From contig NZ_PDKR01000001.1 of NCBI RefSeq assembly GCF_002933345.1, positions 303,680-367,679 on the forward strand: a DNA stretch of 64,000 bases, read 5' to 3'. Under the pieces are notes generated by a model that saw only the letters and a program-made list of their open reading frames with translations, was not told the DNA's origin and ran no database searches. This DNA comes from Candidatus Pantoea edessiphila (GTDB lineage: Bacteria > Pseudomonadota > Gammaproteobacteria > Enterobacterales > Enterobacteriaceae). The translations under genes were made by a program, and so were the position numbers. This document shows, piece by piece, positions 52,132 to 62,789 of the stretch; the stretch's first letter is position 1; each line of letters starts with the position of its first letter.

Positions 52132-55100
52132 TTACTCATCTTCTAATTCAATATTGATGCCTAATGACCGAATCTCCTTCAACAATACATTAAAAGACTC
52201 AGGCATGCCTGGTTCCATATTATGATTACCATCTACAATATTTTTATACATTTTAGTACGACCATTAACGTCATCAGATTTTACTGTAAGCATTTCTTGT
52301 AAAGTATATGCTGCACCATAAGCTTCTAAAGCCCAAACTTCCATTTCACCAAATCGTTGACCGCCAAATTGAGCTTTACCTCCTAAGGGTTGTTGAGTAA
52401 CCAAACTATAAGAACCTGTTGAACGTGCATGCATTTTATCATCAACAAGATGATTAAGCTTAAGCATATACATATAACCAACGGTAACTTGACGTTCAAA
52501 TTTCTCACTAGTACGCCCATCAAATAAAGTAATTTGACCAGACGAAGGCAAATTACTCAATTTAAGTAATGCTTTAATTTCACTTTCTTTTGCACCATCA
52601 AAAACAGGACTTGCGATAGGCATGCCTTTTTTTAGATTTTCAGCCAAACATAATACTTCTGTATCACTGAATGAACTCAGATCAACTTTTTGTCGTAGAT
52701 CAGTACCTAAATCATAAGCACGTTGTATAAATTTCCGTAATTTAAAGATTTCTTCTTTTTTCTTTATCATTAAATCAATCTTTTCACCAATCCCTTTAGC
52801 TGCCATACCTAAATGTGTTTCAAGAATTTGGCCAATATTCATGCGAGAAGGTACACCAAGAGGATTTAATACAATATCAACTGGAATGCCATTTTCATCA
52901 TATGGCATATCTTCTACTGGATTGATTTTTGAAATAACTCCCTTATTTCCGTGACGACCTGCCATTTTATCCCCTGGTTGAATCTGACGTTTAACAGCAA
53001 GATAAACTTTTACTATTTTTAAGATACCAGGAGCTAGATCATCACCTTGAGTAATTTTACGACGTTTGTCTTCTATTTTTTTCTCAAATTCTTTTTTGAG
53101 TTCTTCATATTGATGTGTTAATTGTTCTAATTGTTCTTGTTTGTTTCTATCGTTATTAATATTAATTTTCAACCAATGCTCTCGTGGCATTTGATTTAAT
53201 GTATTTAGATCAATTTGACTTGATAATAATACTGTCTGAATACGGTTAAAAACGCCCGCTTCTAATATTTGCAATTCTTCAGATAAATCTTTTTTTGCTT
53301 GTTTTAACTGCATTTCTTCAATTTCTAAAGCACGTTTATCTTTTTGTATACCATCTCTAGTAAAAACTTGTACGTCAATAACTGTACCAGAGACACCATT
53401 GGGAACTCTTAATGATGAATCTTTTACATCAGATGCTTTTTCACCAAAAATAGCACGAAGCAATTTTTCTTCTGGCGTTAATTGAGTCTCACCCTTTGGA
53501 GTTACTTTTCCAACTAAAATATCTCCTCCATTTACTTCTGCTCCAATATAAACAATACCAGATTCATCTAATTTAGAAAGTGCTGCTTCACTTACATTTG
53601 GAATATCGGCAGTAACTTCTTCTGGACCTAATTTAGTATCACGAGACATACATGCTAATTCTTGAATATGAATACTTGTAAATCTATCCTCTTGAACCAC
53701 TCGTTCTGAAACTAAAATAGAGTCTTCAAAGTTATAACCATTCCATGGCATAAAGGCTACTCTCATGTTTTGACCTAAAGCTAATTCACCAAGATCTGTA
53801 GCAGGACCATCTGCTAATACATCACCACGATTAATTTGCTCACCTAAAGAAATACAAGGCATTTGATTAATACAAGTGTTTTGATTTGAACGAGTATATT
53901 TAGTTAAATTATAAATATCAATTCCAGCTTCACCTGCAATTATTTCTTTCTCATTAACTTTAACAACAATACGAGACGCATCTACATATTGTATTGAACC
54001 ACCTCTTTTTGCTACTACTGTCACTCCTGAATCTACAGCTACTGCACGTTCCATACCTGTACCAACCAAAGGTTTATCAGCACGCAAGGTTGGTACAGCT
54101 TGACGTTGCATATTCGCACCCATTAAAGCACGGTTAGCATCATCATGTTCAAGAAAAGGTATTAAAGATGCACCTACAGAAACTATTTGTTGGGTAGACA
54201 CATCCATATAATCAACTTGTTTTCGATGAAATAACCCAGATTCACCTTTATTACGACAAATGATCAAATCATCAACAAACTCACCATCTTCTTTTAAATA
54301 AGCATTTGCTTGAGCAATAATATAGTTACCCTCTTCAATAGCTGATAAATAATGAATTCTATCAGAAACAATGCCATTAAGAACGCAACGGTATGGTGTT
54401 TCTAAAAATCCGTATTCATTTGTTTTTGCATAAACGGATAAGGAGTTAATTAAACCTATATTTGGCCCTTCAGGAGTTTCAATTGGGCAAACGCGACCAT
54501 AATGTGTAGGATGTACATCACGTACTTCAAAACCAGCTCTTTCACGAGTTAAACCTCCTGGACCAAGTGCAGAAATACGACGTTTATGAGTAATTTCTGA
54601 CAATGGATTATTTTGATCCATAAATTGGGATAATTGACTAGAACTAAAAAACTCTTTTACCGCTGCTGAAATGGGTTTAGCATTAATCATATCTTGAGGC
54701 ATTAAAGAATCAAGATCTCCCAATGACAAACGTTCTCTAACTGCACGTTCTACTCGTATCAATCCAACACGAAATTGATTTTCAGCCATTTCTCCTACTG
54801 AACGCACACGACGATTACCGAGATGGTCAATATCATCTATTTCACCTTTACCATTGCGAATATTAATAAGTTTTTTCATTACATCAATTATATCTTCTTT
54901 ACTAAGAATACCTGGACCTTCTATTTTATCTCTTGCTAAAGAACGGTTAAATTTCATACGTCCTACAGCAGAAAGATCATATCTATCTTCAGAAAAAAAC
55001 AAGTTTTCAAAAAGATTTTCAGTAGCTTCCCTAGTTGGTGGTTCACCAGGACGCATCATGCGATAAATCTCAATAAGTGCAGTTGATCTATCGTTAGTTG

Positions 55101-56166
55101 GATCAATACGTAAAGTTTCTGACATATAAGGTCCATGATCTAAATCATTAATAAACAATATTTCAATATATTTATGGCCCAATTGTTTTAATTTATATAT
55201 TAAATCCAATGATAAATCTGAATTAGCAGGAGCGATTAGTTCACCGGTGTTATTATCAAAATAATTTTTAGCTAAAATTTTTCCTACTAAATATTCAATT
55301 GGAACTTCGATATTTACAATGTTATCAATTTCTAATTGATTAATATGACGTGAAGTAATACGACGACCTTTTTCAATATAAATTTTATTATTAAATTCAA
55401 TATTAAAAGTAGCAGTTTCACCACGTAATCTTTCTGGAATCAATTTCATTAATATTTTATTCTTATGAATTTCAAATACTATATTTTCGAAAAAAATATT
55501 TAAAATATCTTCAGTTGTATAATTTAAAGCACGTAAAATAATACTAGAAGGTAGTTTTCGTTTACGATCAATACGAATGAAGAGATTATCTTTGGGATCA
55601 AATTCAAAATCTATCCATGAACCTCTATAAGGAATAATACGTGCATTATATAATATCTTCCCTGAGGAATGGGTTTTACCTTTATCACTATCAAAAAATA
55701 CTCCAGGACTTCGATGTAATTGAGAAACAATAACACGTTCAGTACCATTAATGATAAAAGTACCATTTTCAGTCATTAATGGGATTTCTCCCATATAAAC
55801 TTCTTGTTCTTTAATATTTTTAATAGTATTTACTAATGAAGAATCACGATCATAAATAACCAAACGTAATTTTACCCTCAATGGTGCAGAATAAGTTGCA
55901 CCACGTATATGACATTCTTTTACATCAAAAATAGGTTCACCTAAACGATAGCTTACATATTGTAATTCAGAATTACCACCATAGCTTGTAATAGGAAATA
56001 TAGAACGAAAAGCAGCTTCCAAACCATATTGGCCTTCTGGATCGTGTTCAATAAATTTTTGAAAAGAATCAAGTTGGATAAAAAGAAGATAAGGAACGTC
56101 TAAAACTTTTGGACGTTTACCAAAATCTTTACGAATTCGTTTTTTTTCGGTATATGAGTAAACCAT
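52132..56166 (-). CDS. rpoB: RNA polymerase subunit beta
   Basis: Core RNA polymerase subunit. The rifampicin-pocket cluster [21 protein letters not shown] and [23 protein letters not shown] is identical to wild-type E. coli. [14 protein letters not shown] and [21 protein letters not shown] are also kept. Length 1,344 against 1,342. GAGGAG precedes the ATG by five bases. It lies downstream of rplL after an attenuator hairpin. Confidence 0.98.
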   Translation of the reverse strand: MVYSYTEKKRIRKDFGKRPKVLDVPYLLFIQLDSFQKFIEHDPEGQYGLEAAFRSIFPITSYGGNSELQYVSYRLGEPIFDVKECHIRGATYSAPLRVKLRLVIYDRDSSLVNTIKNIKEQEVYMGEIPLMTENGTFIINGTERVIVSQLHRSPGVFFDSDKGKTHSSGKILYNARIIPYRGSWIDFEFDPKDNLFIRIDRKRKLPSSIILRALNYTTEDILNIFFENIVFEIHKNKILMKLIPERLRGETATFNIEFNNKIYIEKGRRITSRHINQLEIDNIVNIEVPIEYLVGKILAKNYFDNNTGELIAPANSDLSLDLIYKLKQLGHKYIEILFINDLDHGPYMSETLRIDPTNDRSTALIEIYRMMRPGEPPTREATENLFENLFFSEDRYDLSAVGRMKFNRSLARDKIEGPGILSKEDIIDVMKKLINIRNGKGEIDDIDHLGNRRVRSVGEMAENQFRVGLIRVERAVRERLSLGDLDSLMPQDMINAKPISAAVKEFFSSSQLSQFMDQNNPLSEITHKRRISALGPGGLTRERAGFEVRDVHPTHYGRVCPIETPEGPNIGLINSLSVYAKTNEYGFLETPYRCVLNGIVSDRIHYLSAIEEGNYIIAQANAYLKEDGEFVDDLIICRNKGESGLFHRKQVDYMDVSTQQIVSVGASLIPFLEHDDANRALMGANMQRQAVPTLRADKPLVGTGMERAVAVDSGVTVVAKRGGSIQYVDASRIVVKVNEKEIIAGEAGIDIYNLTKYTRSNQNTCINQMPCISLGEQINRGDVLADGPATDLGELALGQNMRVAFMPWNGYNFEDSILVSERVVQEDRFTSIHIQELACMSRDTKLGPEEVTADIPNVSEAALSKLDESGIVYIGAEVNGGDILVGKVTPKGETQLTPEEKLLRAIFGEKASDVKDSSLRVPNGVSGTVIDVQVFTRDGIQKDKRALEIEEMQLKQAKKDLSEELQILEAGVFNRIQTVLLSSQIDLNTLNQMPREHWLKININNDRNKQEQLEQLTHQYEELKKEFEKKIEDKRRKITQGDDLAPGILKIVKVYLAVKRQIQPGDKMAGRHGNKGVISKINPVEDMPYDENGIPVDIVLNPLGVPSRMNIGQILETHLGMAAKGIGEKIDLMIKKKEEIFKLRKFIQRAYDLGTDLRQKVDLSSFSDTEVLCLAENLKKGMPIASPVFDGAKESEIKALLKLSNLPSSGQITLFDGRTSEKFERQVTVGYMYMLKLNHLVDDKMHARSTGSYSLVTQQPLGGKAQFGGQRFGEMEVWALEAYGAAYTLQEMLTVKSDDVNGRTKMYKNIVDGNHNMEPGMPESFNVLLKEIRSLGINIELEDE

Positions 56167-56348
56167 TAGGGCTCCTCAACTAGCTGATGAGTAGATCTAT
56201 TTTCAAAATCTTTTTTACAGATATTTATATAAATTTATTAAATTATTATTTAATAATATATTTAAAAATAAATAATATTTTATTAAATATATTATTAATA
56301 TTTAAACTATTTAATATTATTTAAGATAATAAATCGAAATTATTAATA

Positions 56349-56377
56349 TAAAAAGGCTGGTGGTTATACCACCAGCC
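56349..56377 (-). terminator. Attenuator hairpin between rplL and rpoB
   Basis: GGCTGGTGG and CCACCAGCC (56355-56377) form a 9-bp GC-rich stem around TATAA, followed on the minus strand by TTTTTATATT. It lies 42 bases after the rplL stop. E. coli has a partial terminator at the same place that makes ribosomal protein mRNA more abundant than rpoBC mRNA, so I read this as the retained attenuator. Confidence 0.9.
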
Positions 56378-56418
56378 GTCAGGCGTGCTGTAGCCAGACT
56401 ATAAGCTAATAAAAATGT

Positions 56419-56775
56419 TTATTTGACTTCAACTTCGGCTCCAGCTTCTTTTAAAATCCTTTCTAAGGATGCTGCATCTTCTTTACTTATTCCTTCTTTA
56501 ATAACTCCAGTCGCTTCAACTAAATCTTTAGCTTCTTTTAATCCTAATCCAGTTGCTGCACGTACAGCTTTAATAACTGCAACCTTATTTGGACCAATAG
56601 CTTTTAAAATTACATCAAATTCGCTTTTTTCTTCAATAACCTCAGCAGTACTAATATTGGTGACTACTTTAGAGGAAACACCGAATTTTTCTTCCATAGC
56701 AGAAACTAAATCAACAACTTCCATTACAGACATACTAGAAACAGCTTCTAAAATTTGGTCTTTAGTTATAGACAT
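56419..56775 (-). CDS. rplL: Ribosomal protein bL12 (L7/L12)
   Basis: Stalk protein that recruits translation factors. The N-terminal dimer domain [23 protein letters not shown] and the factor-binding C-terminal domain ([24 protein letters not shown]) match E. coli. The hinge between them, Ala-rich with Gly-Pro in E. coli, reads [15 protein letters not shown]: two residues shorter and without Gly, Pro or an Ala run. The start at 56775 has AGGA ahead; an in-frame ATG 21 bases upstream is less likely. Length 118 against 121. Confidence 0.97.
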   Translation of the reverse strand: MSITKDQILEAVSSMSVMEVVDLVSAMEEKFGVSSKVVTNISTAEVIEEKSEFDVILKAIGPNKVAVIKAVRAATGLGLKEAKDLVEATGVIKEGISKEDAASLERILKEAGAEVEVK

Positions 56776-56858
56776 TACAATTGTTCCTAAAATCAAAATC
56801 AGAAAAATTTTATATATTATTAAATGATGTTAAATAATAATAAAAATCTGAGTTTAAA

Positions 56859-57350
56859 TTATTTTTTTATATTACTAACGGCACTTAATACACGAACTAT
56901 TTTACCCGCAGCTGCTTCTTTCATAGTTAACATTAATTTTATTAGTGCTTCCTCATGGGTTGGCAAAGATGCTAAACAATCAATGTTGTTTTCGTCAATC
57001 AGTTTGTTCTCAAAAGCTGCAGCTTTAATTCTGAATGTTGTATTATCTTTCGTAAAATCTTTTAACAAACGAGCGGCTATACCAGGATGTTCTGTAGAAT
57101 ATGCGATTAATGTTGGACCAATAAAAGTATTTTTTAAACACTCAAATTGAGTATCTTTAACAATTCGATGTAATAATGTATTTCGAACAACATATATAAA
57201 CACGCCAGACTTGCGAGCATTTTCTCTCAACTCAGTTATTTTATCTACAGTAACACCACGGAAGTCGGCAACAACTGCTGAAATTGATTGTTTTGATATT
57301 TCGCAAATTTTAGCAACAATCGCTTTTTTATCTTTAAGATTTAGTGGCAT
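56859..57350 (-). CDS. rplJ: Ribosomal protein uL10
   Basis: Stalk base that holds L7/L12 dimers on 23S r[25 protein letters not shown] and [22 protein letters not shown] match the E. coli family; the C-terminal helix for L12 binding follows. Length 163 against 165. GGAG lies nine bases before the ATG and can pair with an upstream CTCC. rplL follows by 83 bases. It probably has its own leader after rplA, as in E. coli. Confidence 0.97.
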   Translation of the reverse strand: MPLNLKDKKAIVAKICEISKQSISAVVADFRGVTVDKITELRENARKSGVFIYVVRNTLLHRIVKDTQFECLKNTFIGPTLIAYSTEHPGIAARLLKDFTKDNTTFRIKAAAFENKLIDENNIDCLASLPTHEEALIKLMLTMKEAAAGKIVRVLSAVSNIKK

Positions 57351-57655
57351 TAACTTATACTCCTGAACTTAAATCGGAGAAAAAATTTAATTATTAATTA
57401 ACTTTGTTAATATTTGCTTTTGCTTTGAGTAAAACCTGAATAAAAGAAGATAACTAAATCTAATGAACAAACAGAACATATTTTAATATTACATTTTTAA
57501 TTTTATAAAATTTATTTTCCAATTAAATTAGTGTGATTATTTATAATAAAAACAAACTAATAGCTCAATTAAACAATGAATATTTTACTAAAATCAAAAA
57601 TAAAATCTTACGTAAATTTATTGCTTATTTCAAGAGATAATTGAAATTAAAATAA
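57351..57655 (-). promoter_or_regulatory. rplJ leader region with a ribosome-site hairpin
   Basis: The 305 bases between rplA and rplJ hold no gene. In E. coli this place has the L10 promoter and the leader that L10-L12 binds to repress translation. Here CTCC (57379-57376, minus strand) can pair with the GGAG ribosome site (57363-57360), extended by GA/TC with a bulged A, masking translation of rplJ. I could not identify the E. coli kink-turn L10 site with certainty. Confidence 0.5.
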
Positions 57656-58351
57656 TTAAATATTTAAACTACTTTGTTCTATACACATTCCAACTCCCAT
57701 GGTAGTAGAAATGTTAATTTTTTTTATATAATTTCCTTTCGCTTGTACAGGTTTTACTTTTTTTAGGTCTGAAACTAAATATTCTAAGTTTTCTTTCAAA
57801 TCTTTAATTTCAAAATTTATTCTGCCGATCGTAGTATGAATAATACCATTTTTGTCGTTTCTATAACGAACTTGTCCAGCTTTAACATTCTTAACAGCTT
57901 CGGAAATATTATTTGTTACAGTACCCATTTTAGGGTTTGGCATTAATCCTCTAGTACCTAAAATTTGACCTAATTGACTAACTATATGCATCGCATCAGA
58001 AGATGCAATAACCACATCAAAATTTATGTTACCTTGTTTTATATCTTCAGCAAGATCATTCATTCCCACAAGTATTGCTCCCTCTTTTTTAGCTTCTTCA
58101 GCTTGTAATCCTTCAGCAAAAACTGCAATACGTAAAGAACGTCCAGTACCATGTGGTAAAATAGTAGATCTCCTAATGTTTTGATCTGGTTTTTTTGTAT
58201 CAATACTTAAATTTATTGCAACATCAACACTTTCTATAAATTTAGATACAGCTAATTTTTTTAGTATAGAAATAGCTTCGATAAAATCATACTTTTTAGT
58301 TAAACTAACTTCAGTTTTCATCATCTTCATACGCTTAGTTGTTTTAGTCAT
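57656..58351 (-). CDS. rplA: Ribosomal protein uL1
   Basis: Protein of the mobile L1 stalk that controls E-site tRNA release and, in E. coli, represses its own operon. [38 protein letters not shown] and [19 protein letters not shown] are the family signatures. The start at 58351 ([12 protein letters not shown]) has GAGG seven bases ahead and lies just after the rplK stop; a TTG six bases upstream is in frame. About 231 residues against 234. The C-terminus ends CIEQSSLNI, slightly shorter than E. coli. Confidence 0.97.
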   Translation of the reverse strand: MTKTTKRMKMMKTEVSLTKKYDFIEAISILKKLAVSKFIESVDVAINLSIDTKKPDQNIRRSTILPHGTGRSLRIAVFAEGLQAEEAKKEGAILVGMNDLAEDIKQGNINFDVVIASSDAMHIVSQLGQILGTRGLMPNPKMGTVTNNISEAVKNVKAGQVRYRNDKNGIIHTTIGRINFEIKDLKENLEYLVSDLKKVKPVQAKGNYIKKINISTTMGVGMCIEQSSLNI

Positions 58352-58353
58352 TA

Positions 58354-58782
58354 TCAATCCTCTACGACTAAACCCATTGAAATAGCAGTACCTTCAATAG
58401 AACGAGACATTGCTTCAATAGTAGATCCTGTCATATCTACTGATTTAACTTTTGCTATTTCAATAATTTGTGTACGATTTATTGTTCCAACTTTTTCTTG
58501 ATTAGGTTTACTAGAACCTGATTTTATACCTACAACTTTTTTTAAAAGAACTGAAGCTGGAGGCGTTTTTATGATAAAACTAAAAGTACGGTCTGTATAT
58601 ACTGTTATAATAACAGGAGTTGGCATACCTTTTTCTAATAATTCAGTCTGGGTATTAAAATCTTTACAGAATTGCATAATATTAACACCTTGCTGACCTA
58701 AAGCAGGACCAACAGGTGGACTAGGATTGGCCATACCAGCAGGAATTTGTAACTTAACATGTGCTTGTATTTTTTTAGCCAT
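58354..58782 (-). CDS. rplK: Ribosomal protein uL11
   Basis: Binds the GTPase-associated centre of 23S r[39 protein letters not shown] is the strongly conserved N-terminal domain; the RNA-binding C-terminal domain contains [20 protein letters not shown]. Length 142 equals E. coli. GAGGT precedes the ATG. It overlaps no gene but is separated from rplA only by its stop, forming the rplKA operon. Confidence 0.98.
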   Translation of the reverse strand: MAKKIQAHVKLQIPAGMANPSPPVGPALGQQGVNIMQFCKDFNTQTELLEKGMPTPVIITVYTDRTFSFIIKTPPASVLLKKVVGIKSGSSKPNQEKVGTINRTQIIEIAKVKSVDMTGSTIEAMSRSIEGTAISMGLVVED

Positions 58783-58902
58783 TCATTACCTCAACTAACA
58801 AATAGTATTAGATCTAATCTAGTAAAAATAAATATTTATAAAAATCTACTTTGATAACTAAATATAAATAATAGATAATTATCAATTATCAACGAATTAA
58901 TG

Positions 58903-59448
58903 TTAACCTTTTTCTACTTGAGAAAAATCAAGTTCTACTGGTGTAGATCTTCCAAAAATTGAAACAGAAACTTTTAATCGACTTTTTTCATAGTCTACTT
59001 CTTCTACCACACTATTAAAATCAGCAAAAGGTCCATCGTTAACTCTAACTATTTCACCAGGTTCAAAAATTATTTTTGGACGAGGCTTATCACCAACTTC
59101 TTGAAGACGGTTAATAATTACGTTGGCTTCTTTATCACTAATGGGAGAAGGCCGATCAGACGTACCCCCAATAAATCCCATAACACGTGGTACACTTCGA
59201 ACTAAATGCCAACTAGCATCGTTCATAACCATCTGAACAAGCACATAACCTGGAAAAAACTTTCTTTCACTTTTACGACGTTGACCGAAGCGAATTTCAA
59301 CTACTTCTTCCGTAGGAACCATAATTTCACCAAACATCTTTTTCATATTATGCAATTTGATATGTTCACGTAACGACTGCGCTACACGGCCTTCAAAACC
59401 GGAAAATGCTTGTACAACGTACCAACGTTTTTTTGGAACTTCAGACAT
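58903..59448 (-). CDS. nusG: Transcription elongation/antitermination factor NusG
   Basis: Binds RNA polymerase with its N-terminal domain ([36 protein letters not shown]) and ribosomal S10 or Rho with the C-terminal KOW domain ([23 protein letters not shown]). Length 181 equals E. coli. It follows secE after one base beyond the stop, the secE-nusG operon. SuhB, retained in this window, works in the same rRNA antitermination complex in E. coli. Confidence 0.98.
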   Translation of the reverse strand: MSEVPKKRWYVVQAFSGFEGRVAQSLREHIKLHNMKKMFGEIMVPTEEVVEIRFGQRRKSERKFFPGYVLVQMVMNDASWHLVRSVPRVMGFIGGTSDRPSPISDKEANVIINRLQEVGDKPRPKIIFEPGEIVRVNDGPFADFNSVVEEVDYEKSRLKVSVSIFGRSTPVELDFSQVEKG

Positions 59449-59449
59449 T

Positions 59450-59836
59450 TTAAAACAACCTCAAGCCAGTAATAAATGACACCATACGGACTACAATATT
59501 ATCTAGTCCCCATAAAATTAATGACATTATAGTAGTAACAGCTATAACAATTAGTGTTATCCGAAATGTTTCTTGATAAGTAGGCCAAACAACTTTTTTT
59601 ATTTCAGCTTTTGATTCTCTTGTAAAAACCAAGATTTTTTTACCTTGCTTTGTTGAAAGTAAAATCCAGCTAGAGATTATAAATAATATAACTATAGCTA
59701 TCATACGTAAATATAATGTTGTTTCTTGATAATAATAATTACCTATTATTGCAACGAGCAATAATATTAATATGATCAACCATTTTGCTGTTTCCAAGCC
59801 AAACAAGTTTACTTTAGCTTCGTTATTATTACTCAT
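59450..59836 (-). CDS. secE: Preprotein translocase subunit SecE
   Basis: Essential SecYEG component. Three transmembrane helices near residues 18-36, 43-60 and 93-111, the E. coli-type topology, with the conserved amphipathic segment [21 protein letters not shown] before the last helix. Length 128 against 127. AGG precedes the ATG. The tufB gene that lies upstream in E. coli is missing: 271 bases separate secE from the tRNA-Thr gene. Confidence 0.96.
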   Translation of the reverse strand: MSNNNEAKVNLFGLETAKWLIILILLLVAIIGNYYYQETTLYLRMIAIVILFIISSWILLSTKQGKKILVFTRESKAEIKKVVWPTYQETFRITLIVIAVTTIMSLILWGLDNIVVRMVSFITGLRLF

Positions 59837-60107
59837 ACAAACCTACTAAAATTTCTGGAACTGTAATTATGTATTACTTACTTTTTTTTGATTAATTTAA
59901 ATTAAAATTAAATCAATAATTACTTACAATTTAAGTTTTGATATTCTTAAATCTTATTTCACTTAACAATTTTAAGTATAACAATCTTATTGCTAGTTAA
60001 TTAATTGTTAAACAATATTATGCTGTTAAAATTTACAATATCTAAAATAAATAAATCTTTATTTTTATTCATTAATAACCAAAACGTTAAAAACTTATGC
60101 ATAATGC

Positions 60108-60181
60108 TGCTGATACCCAGATTCGAACTGGGGAACCTCACCCTTACCAAGGGTGTGCTCTACCAACTGAGCTATATCAGC
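60108..60181 (-). tRNA. thrT: tRNA-Thr(GGT)
   Basis: Acceptor GCTGATA pairs with TATCAGC; anticodon loop TTGGTAA gives anticodon GGT. Closely matches E. coli thrT. The variable region GAGGTTC has one base more than E. coli. After discriminator A the genome reads GCA instead of CCA, so the CCA end is not encoded. Last of the four-tRNA cluster. Confidence 0.96.
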
Positions 60182-60189
60182 ACAGTTTT

Positions 60190-60263
60190 TGGAGCGGGTA
60201 ACGGGAATCGAACCCGTATCTTTAGCTTGGAAGGCTAAGGTAATACCTTTATACAATACCCGC
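60190..60263 (-). tRNA. glyT: tRNA-Gly(TCC)
   Basis: Acceptor GCGGGTA pairs with TACCCGC; anticodon loop CTTCCAA gives TCC. The end TCCA shows that CCA is encoded, the only one of the four tRNAs here to keep it. It is one base shorter than E. coli glyT in the D-loop. Confidence 0.96.
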
Positions 60264-60303
60264 ATTATAAATAATAATACTGATTAACATTAACACTAAA
60301 TGA

Positions 60304-60385
60304 TGGTGGGAGAAGGATTTGAACCTTCGAAGTCTATGACGGCAGATTTACAGTCTGCTCCCTTTGACCGCTCGGGAATCCCACC
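60304..60385 (-). tRNA. tyrU: tRNA-Tyr(GTA)
   Basis: Acceptor GGTGGGA pairs with TCCCACC; anticodon loop CTGTAAA gives GTA; the long variable arm of tRNA-Tyr is present (CGTCATAGACTTCG). After discriminator A the genome reads TCA, so CCA is not encoded. Confidence 0.96.
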
Positions 60386-60403
60386 TAATGATCTATTATT
60401 TGA

Positions 60404-60476
<73 letters not shown>

Positions 60477-60891
60477 CTACGGCCTACAAACAAAATAAAA
60501 TATTTACTTTAATATAATAATAATATTGTAGAAATATTATATATGTGATGCAATAAAATATTTTAATTTACAACTTATTTTCTCTACTTAATTATAAGTT
60601 TTGATAAATGTTTGTTAATAATTAATATTAATAATCAATAAAATTTACTATTAAAATAATTGCAATACTGTTATATAAATTATATTATAGCCTATAATAA
60701 GTTAGGTTTTGATCAACTAAGAATAGCATTATAGCTTAATTTTTACTCTGTTTACAGACATTATGTGATTTTTTTAAAAATATATTATAACATTATTATC
60801 TTTATATATAATTTTATATTTGAGATGATATTTTGTTTAATTGATATTTTATTTAATTTAAACGGTTATAAAATACATAACGAAAACAAAA
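60477..60891. other. 415-base spacer between the tRNA cluster and coaA
   Basis: Divergent control region for the minus-strand tRNA-secE side and plus-strand coaA. GGCCTAC occurs twice at 60474-60487, next to the tRNA-Thr 5' end. No open frame, RNA gene or strong hairpin is supported; the AT content prevents a reliable promoter choice. Confidence 0.55.
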
Positions 60892-61812
60892 ATGATAGAT
60901 CTTTATTTGTTATTTACACGTAAGGAATGGTCAAATCTACGTGATACAACTTCGTTGGGTTTATCATGTAGTGAAATAAAAGATATCAATGCATATTTAT
61001 CTATTAGTGAAATTAAAGATATCTATTTACCTCTTTTACTTTTATTAAACTTTTTAATAGATTCAGATTTGAATCAAAAACAAATTATTGAAAAATTTTT
61101 AGGTAAAAAAAATAAAAAAACACCATATATTATTAGTATATCAGGAAGCGTAGCAGTTGGTAAAAGTACCATAGCAAATATACTTCAGATACTACTACGT
61201 CACAATGATAAAAATAGTAAAGTAGAGCTTATTTCTACTGATGGGTTTTTATATCCTAATTCTATACTCAAAAAAAGAGGTTTAATGAAAAAAAAGGGAT
61301 TCCCTCAATCATATGATATGCGTGGTTTAATTAAATTTGTTTCAGATTTAAAATTAGGTGTTGAAGAAGTAACAGCACCAGTTTATTCTCATGATATTTA
61401 TGATATAGTTCCTAAAAAAAATAAAATTATCCGGCAACCTGATATTTTAATTCTTGAAGGGTTAAATATATTACAAAATAAAACAGATTATAGAAATGAT
61501 GCTTATCACATATTCGTTTCCGATTTCGTAGATTTTTCTATTTATGTTGATGCTACTGAAGAACTATTGCAAAATTGGTACGTTAAGCGTTTTTTGAAAT
61601 TATGTCAAAATTCATTTATTAAATCAAATTCATACTTTCATAGCTATTCGGGCCTTCCTAAAATGGAAGTTATTAAAATTGCTAGAAATTTATGGAGGGA
61701 AATCAATGGATTAAATCTCAAAAAAAATATTTTGCCAACTAAAGAAAGAGCAAATTTAATATTAGTTAAACAAGATAATCATGCTATTAATCAAATTCGT
61801 TTGAGGAAATAA
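60892..61812 (+). CDS. coaA: Pantothenate kinase (type I)
   Basis: First and rate-setting step of CoA synthesis from pantothenate. The P-loop [33 protein letters not shown] and ILEGLNILQ are conserved. Length 306 against 316; the missing residues are at the N-terminus, which starts [13 protein letters not shown]. No ribosome site is evident before the ATG. It converges on birA with 15 bases between stops, as in E. coli. A host or partner supply of pantothenate would be needed if panBC are absent. Confidence 0.97.
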   Translation: MIDLYLLFTRKEWSNLRDTTSLGLSCSEIKDINAYLSISEIKDIYLPLLLLLNFLIDSDLNQKQIIEKFLGKKNKKTPYIISISGSVAVGKSTIANILQILLRHNDKNSKVELISTDGFLYPNSILKKRGLMKKKGFPQSYDMRGLIKFVSDLKLGVEEVTAPVYSHDIYDIVPKKNKIIRQPDILILEGLNILQNKTDYRNDAYHIFVSDFVDFSIYVDATEELLQNWYVKRFLKLCQNSFIKSNSYFHSYSGLPKMEVIKIARNLWREINGLNLKKNILPTKERANLILVKQDNHAINQIRLRK

Positions 61813-61827
61813 AAATAAATAGTATAA

Positions 61828-62787
61828 TTAATTAAGGGATATTTCTCCAACTGACCAAGATTGAAATCTTCCATTATTTTCTAATATTAATGAACCTTTG
61901 GTATCTATTCCACGATAAATACCATGTATTGTTTTTTTACCAATTACTAATTTTACTGAACGATTATTCAAACTATCTAATTTTCTCCAACGCAACATGA
62001 AAGGAGCAAATCCTTTTTTTTCAAATATAAATAAAGAATTACGAAAACTATCAACCAGATCAAAAATAAGTCTATTACAATTAACTTCAAAACCTATTTC
62101 TTGAAGAGAAATCCACTTATAAGTCGAAACTTGTAAAGTTTGTTGAAGTGTATTTATGGAAGAAATATTAATACCAACCCCAATTATAATTTGTGTATTA
62201 ACAAAATTTTTACTCTTTAATTCTATTAAAACTCCTGCTAATTTACTACCATGAAAATAAATATCGTTAGGCCATTTTGTACTAATATCTTTAATTCCTA
62301 ATAATTGGAGCTTTTCTGCTATAAGCAATCCAATTATAAGACTAATACCTAACATAGAATTAACTTTACCTGCTAATTGCCAATACATGGACATATATAT
62401 GTTAGATCCAAAAGGTGAAAACCACGAACGTCCATAACGTCCTCTTCCAAATTTTTGATGGGCTGCAATACAAATATCACCAGATTTAAGATAATTAATG
62501 TTATCTAACAAATATTGATTCGTTGAATCAATAACTGGAAAAAATAAAACATTATCTTTCCCTAATTTTAATTGGATTTCTTTTTCATTTAATAAATGAA
62601 TTGATTTTAGTAATTTATGTTTTTCTTTATTAATACTATGTATATTAAAACCCCAACTTTTTATTGTTTTTATACTTTTTATTATAATTGATTCAGTTGT
62701 ACCTAATATCTTACTAAGATATTTATTAGAGTATGTTTTACCATCAGATAAAATCTTAGCTAATTTTAATTGAAATTGAGTATTCAT
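61828..62787 (-). CDS. birA: Biotin-protein ligase / biotin operon repressor
   Basis: Activates biotin and attaches it to the acetyl-CoA carboxylase carrier protein. The biotinyl-AMP loop is GRGRYGRSWFSPFG, and WPNDIYFHGSKLAG and GVGIN are visible. The N-terminal winged-helix region (LAKILSDGKTYSNKYLSKILG) is kept, so it may still bind DNA. Length 319 against 321. It starts two bases after the murB stop, as a coupled pair. Confidence 0.97.
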   Translation of the reverse strand: MNTQFQLKLAKILSDGKTYSNKYLSKILGTTESIIIKSIKTIKSWGFNIHSINKEKHKLLKSIHLLNEKEIQLKLGKDNVLFFPVIDSTNQYLLDNINYLKSGDICIAAHQKFGRGRYGRSWFSPFGSNIYMSMYWQLAGKVNSMLGISLIIGLLIAEKLQLLGIKDISTKWPNDIYFHGSKLAGVLIELKSKNFVNTQIIIGVGINISSINTLQQTLQVSTYKWISLQEIGFEVNCNRLIFDLVDSFRNSLFIFEKKGFAPFMLRWRKLDSLNNRSVKLVIGKKTIHGIYRGIDTKGSLILENNGRFQSWSVGEISLN

Positions 62788-62789
62788 TT

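Noticed and set aside
56423..57150. Open frames antisense to rplL and rplJ (134 and 108 codons)
   Set aside because: They mirror highly conserved ribosomal protein genes and have no independent ribosome sites or recognisable domains.
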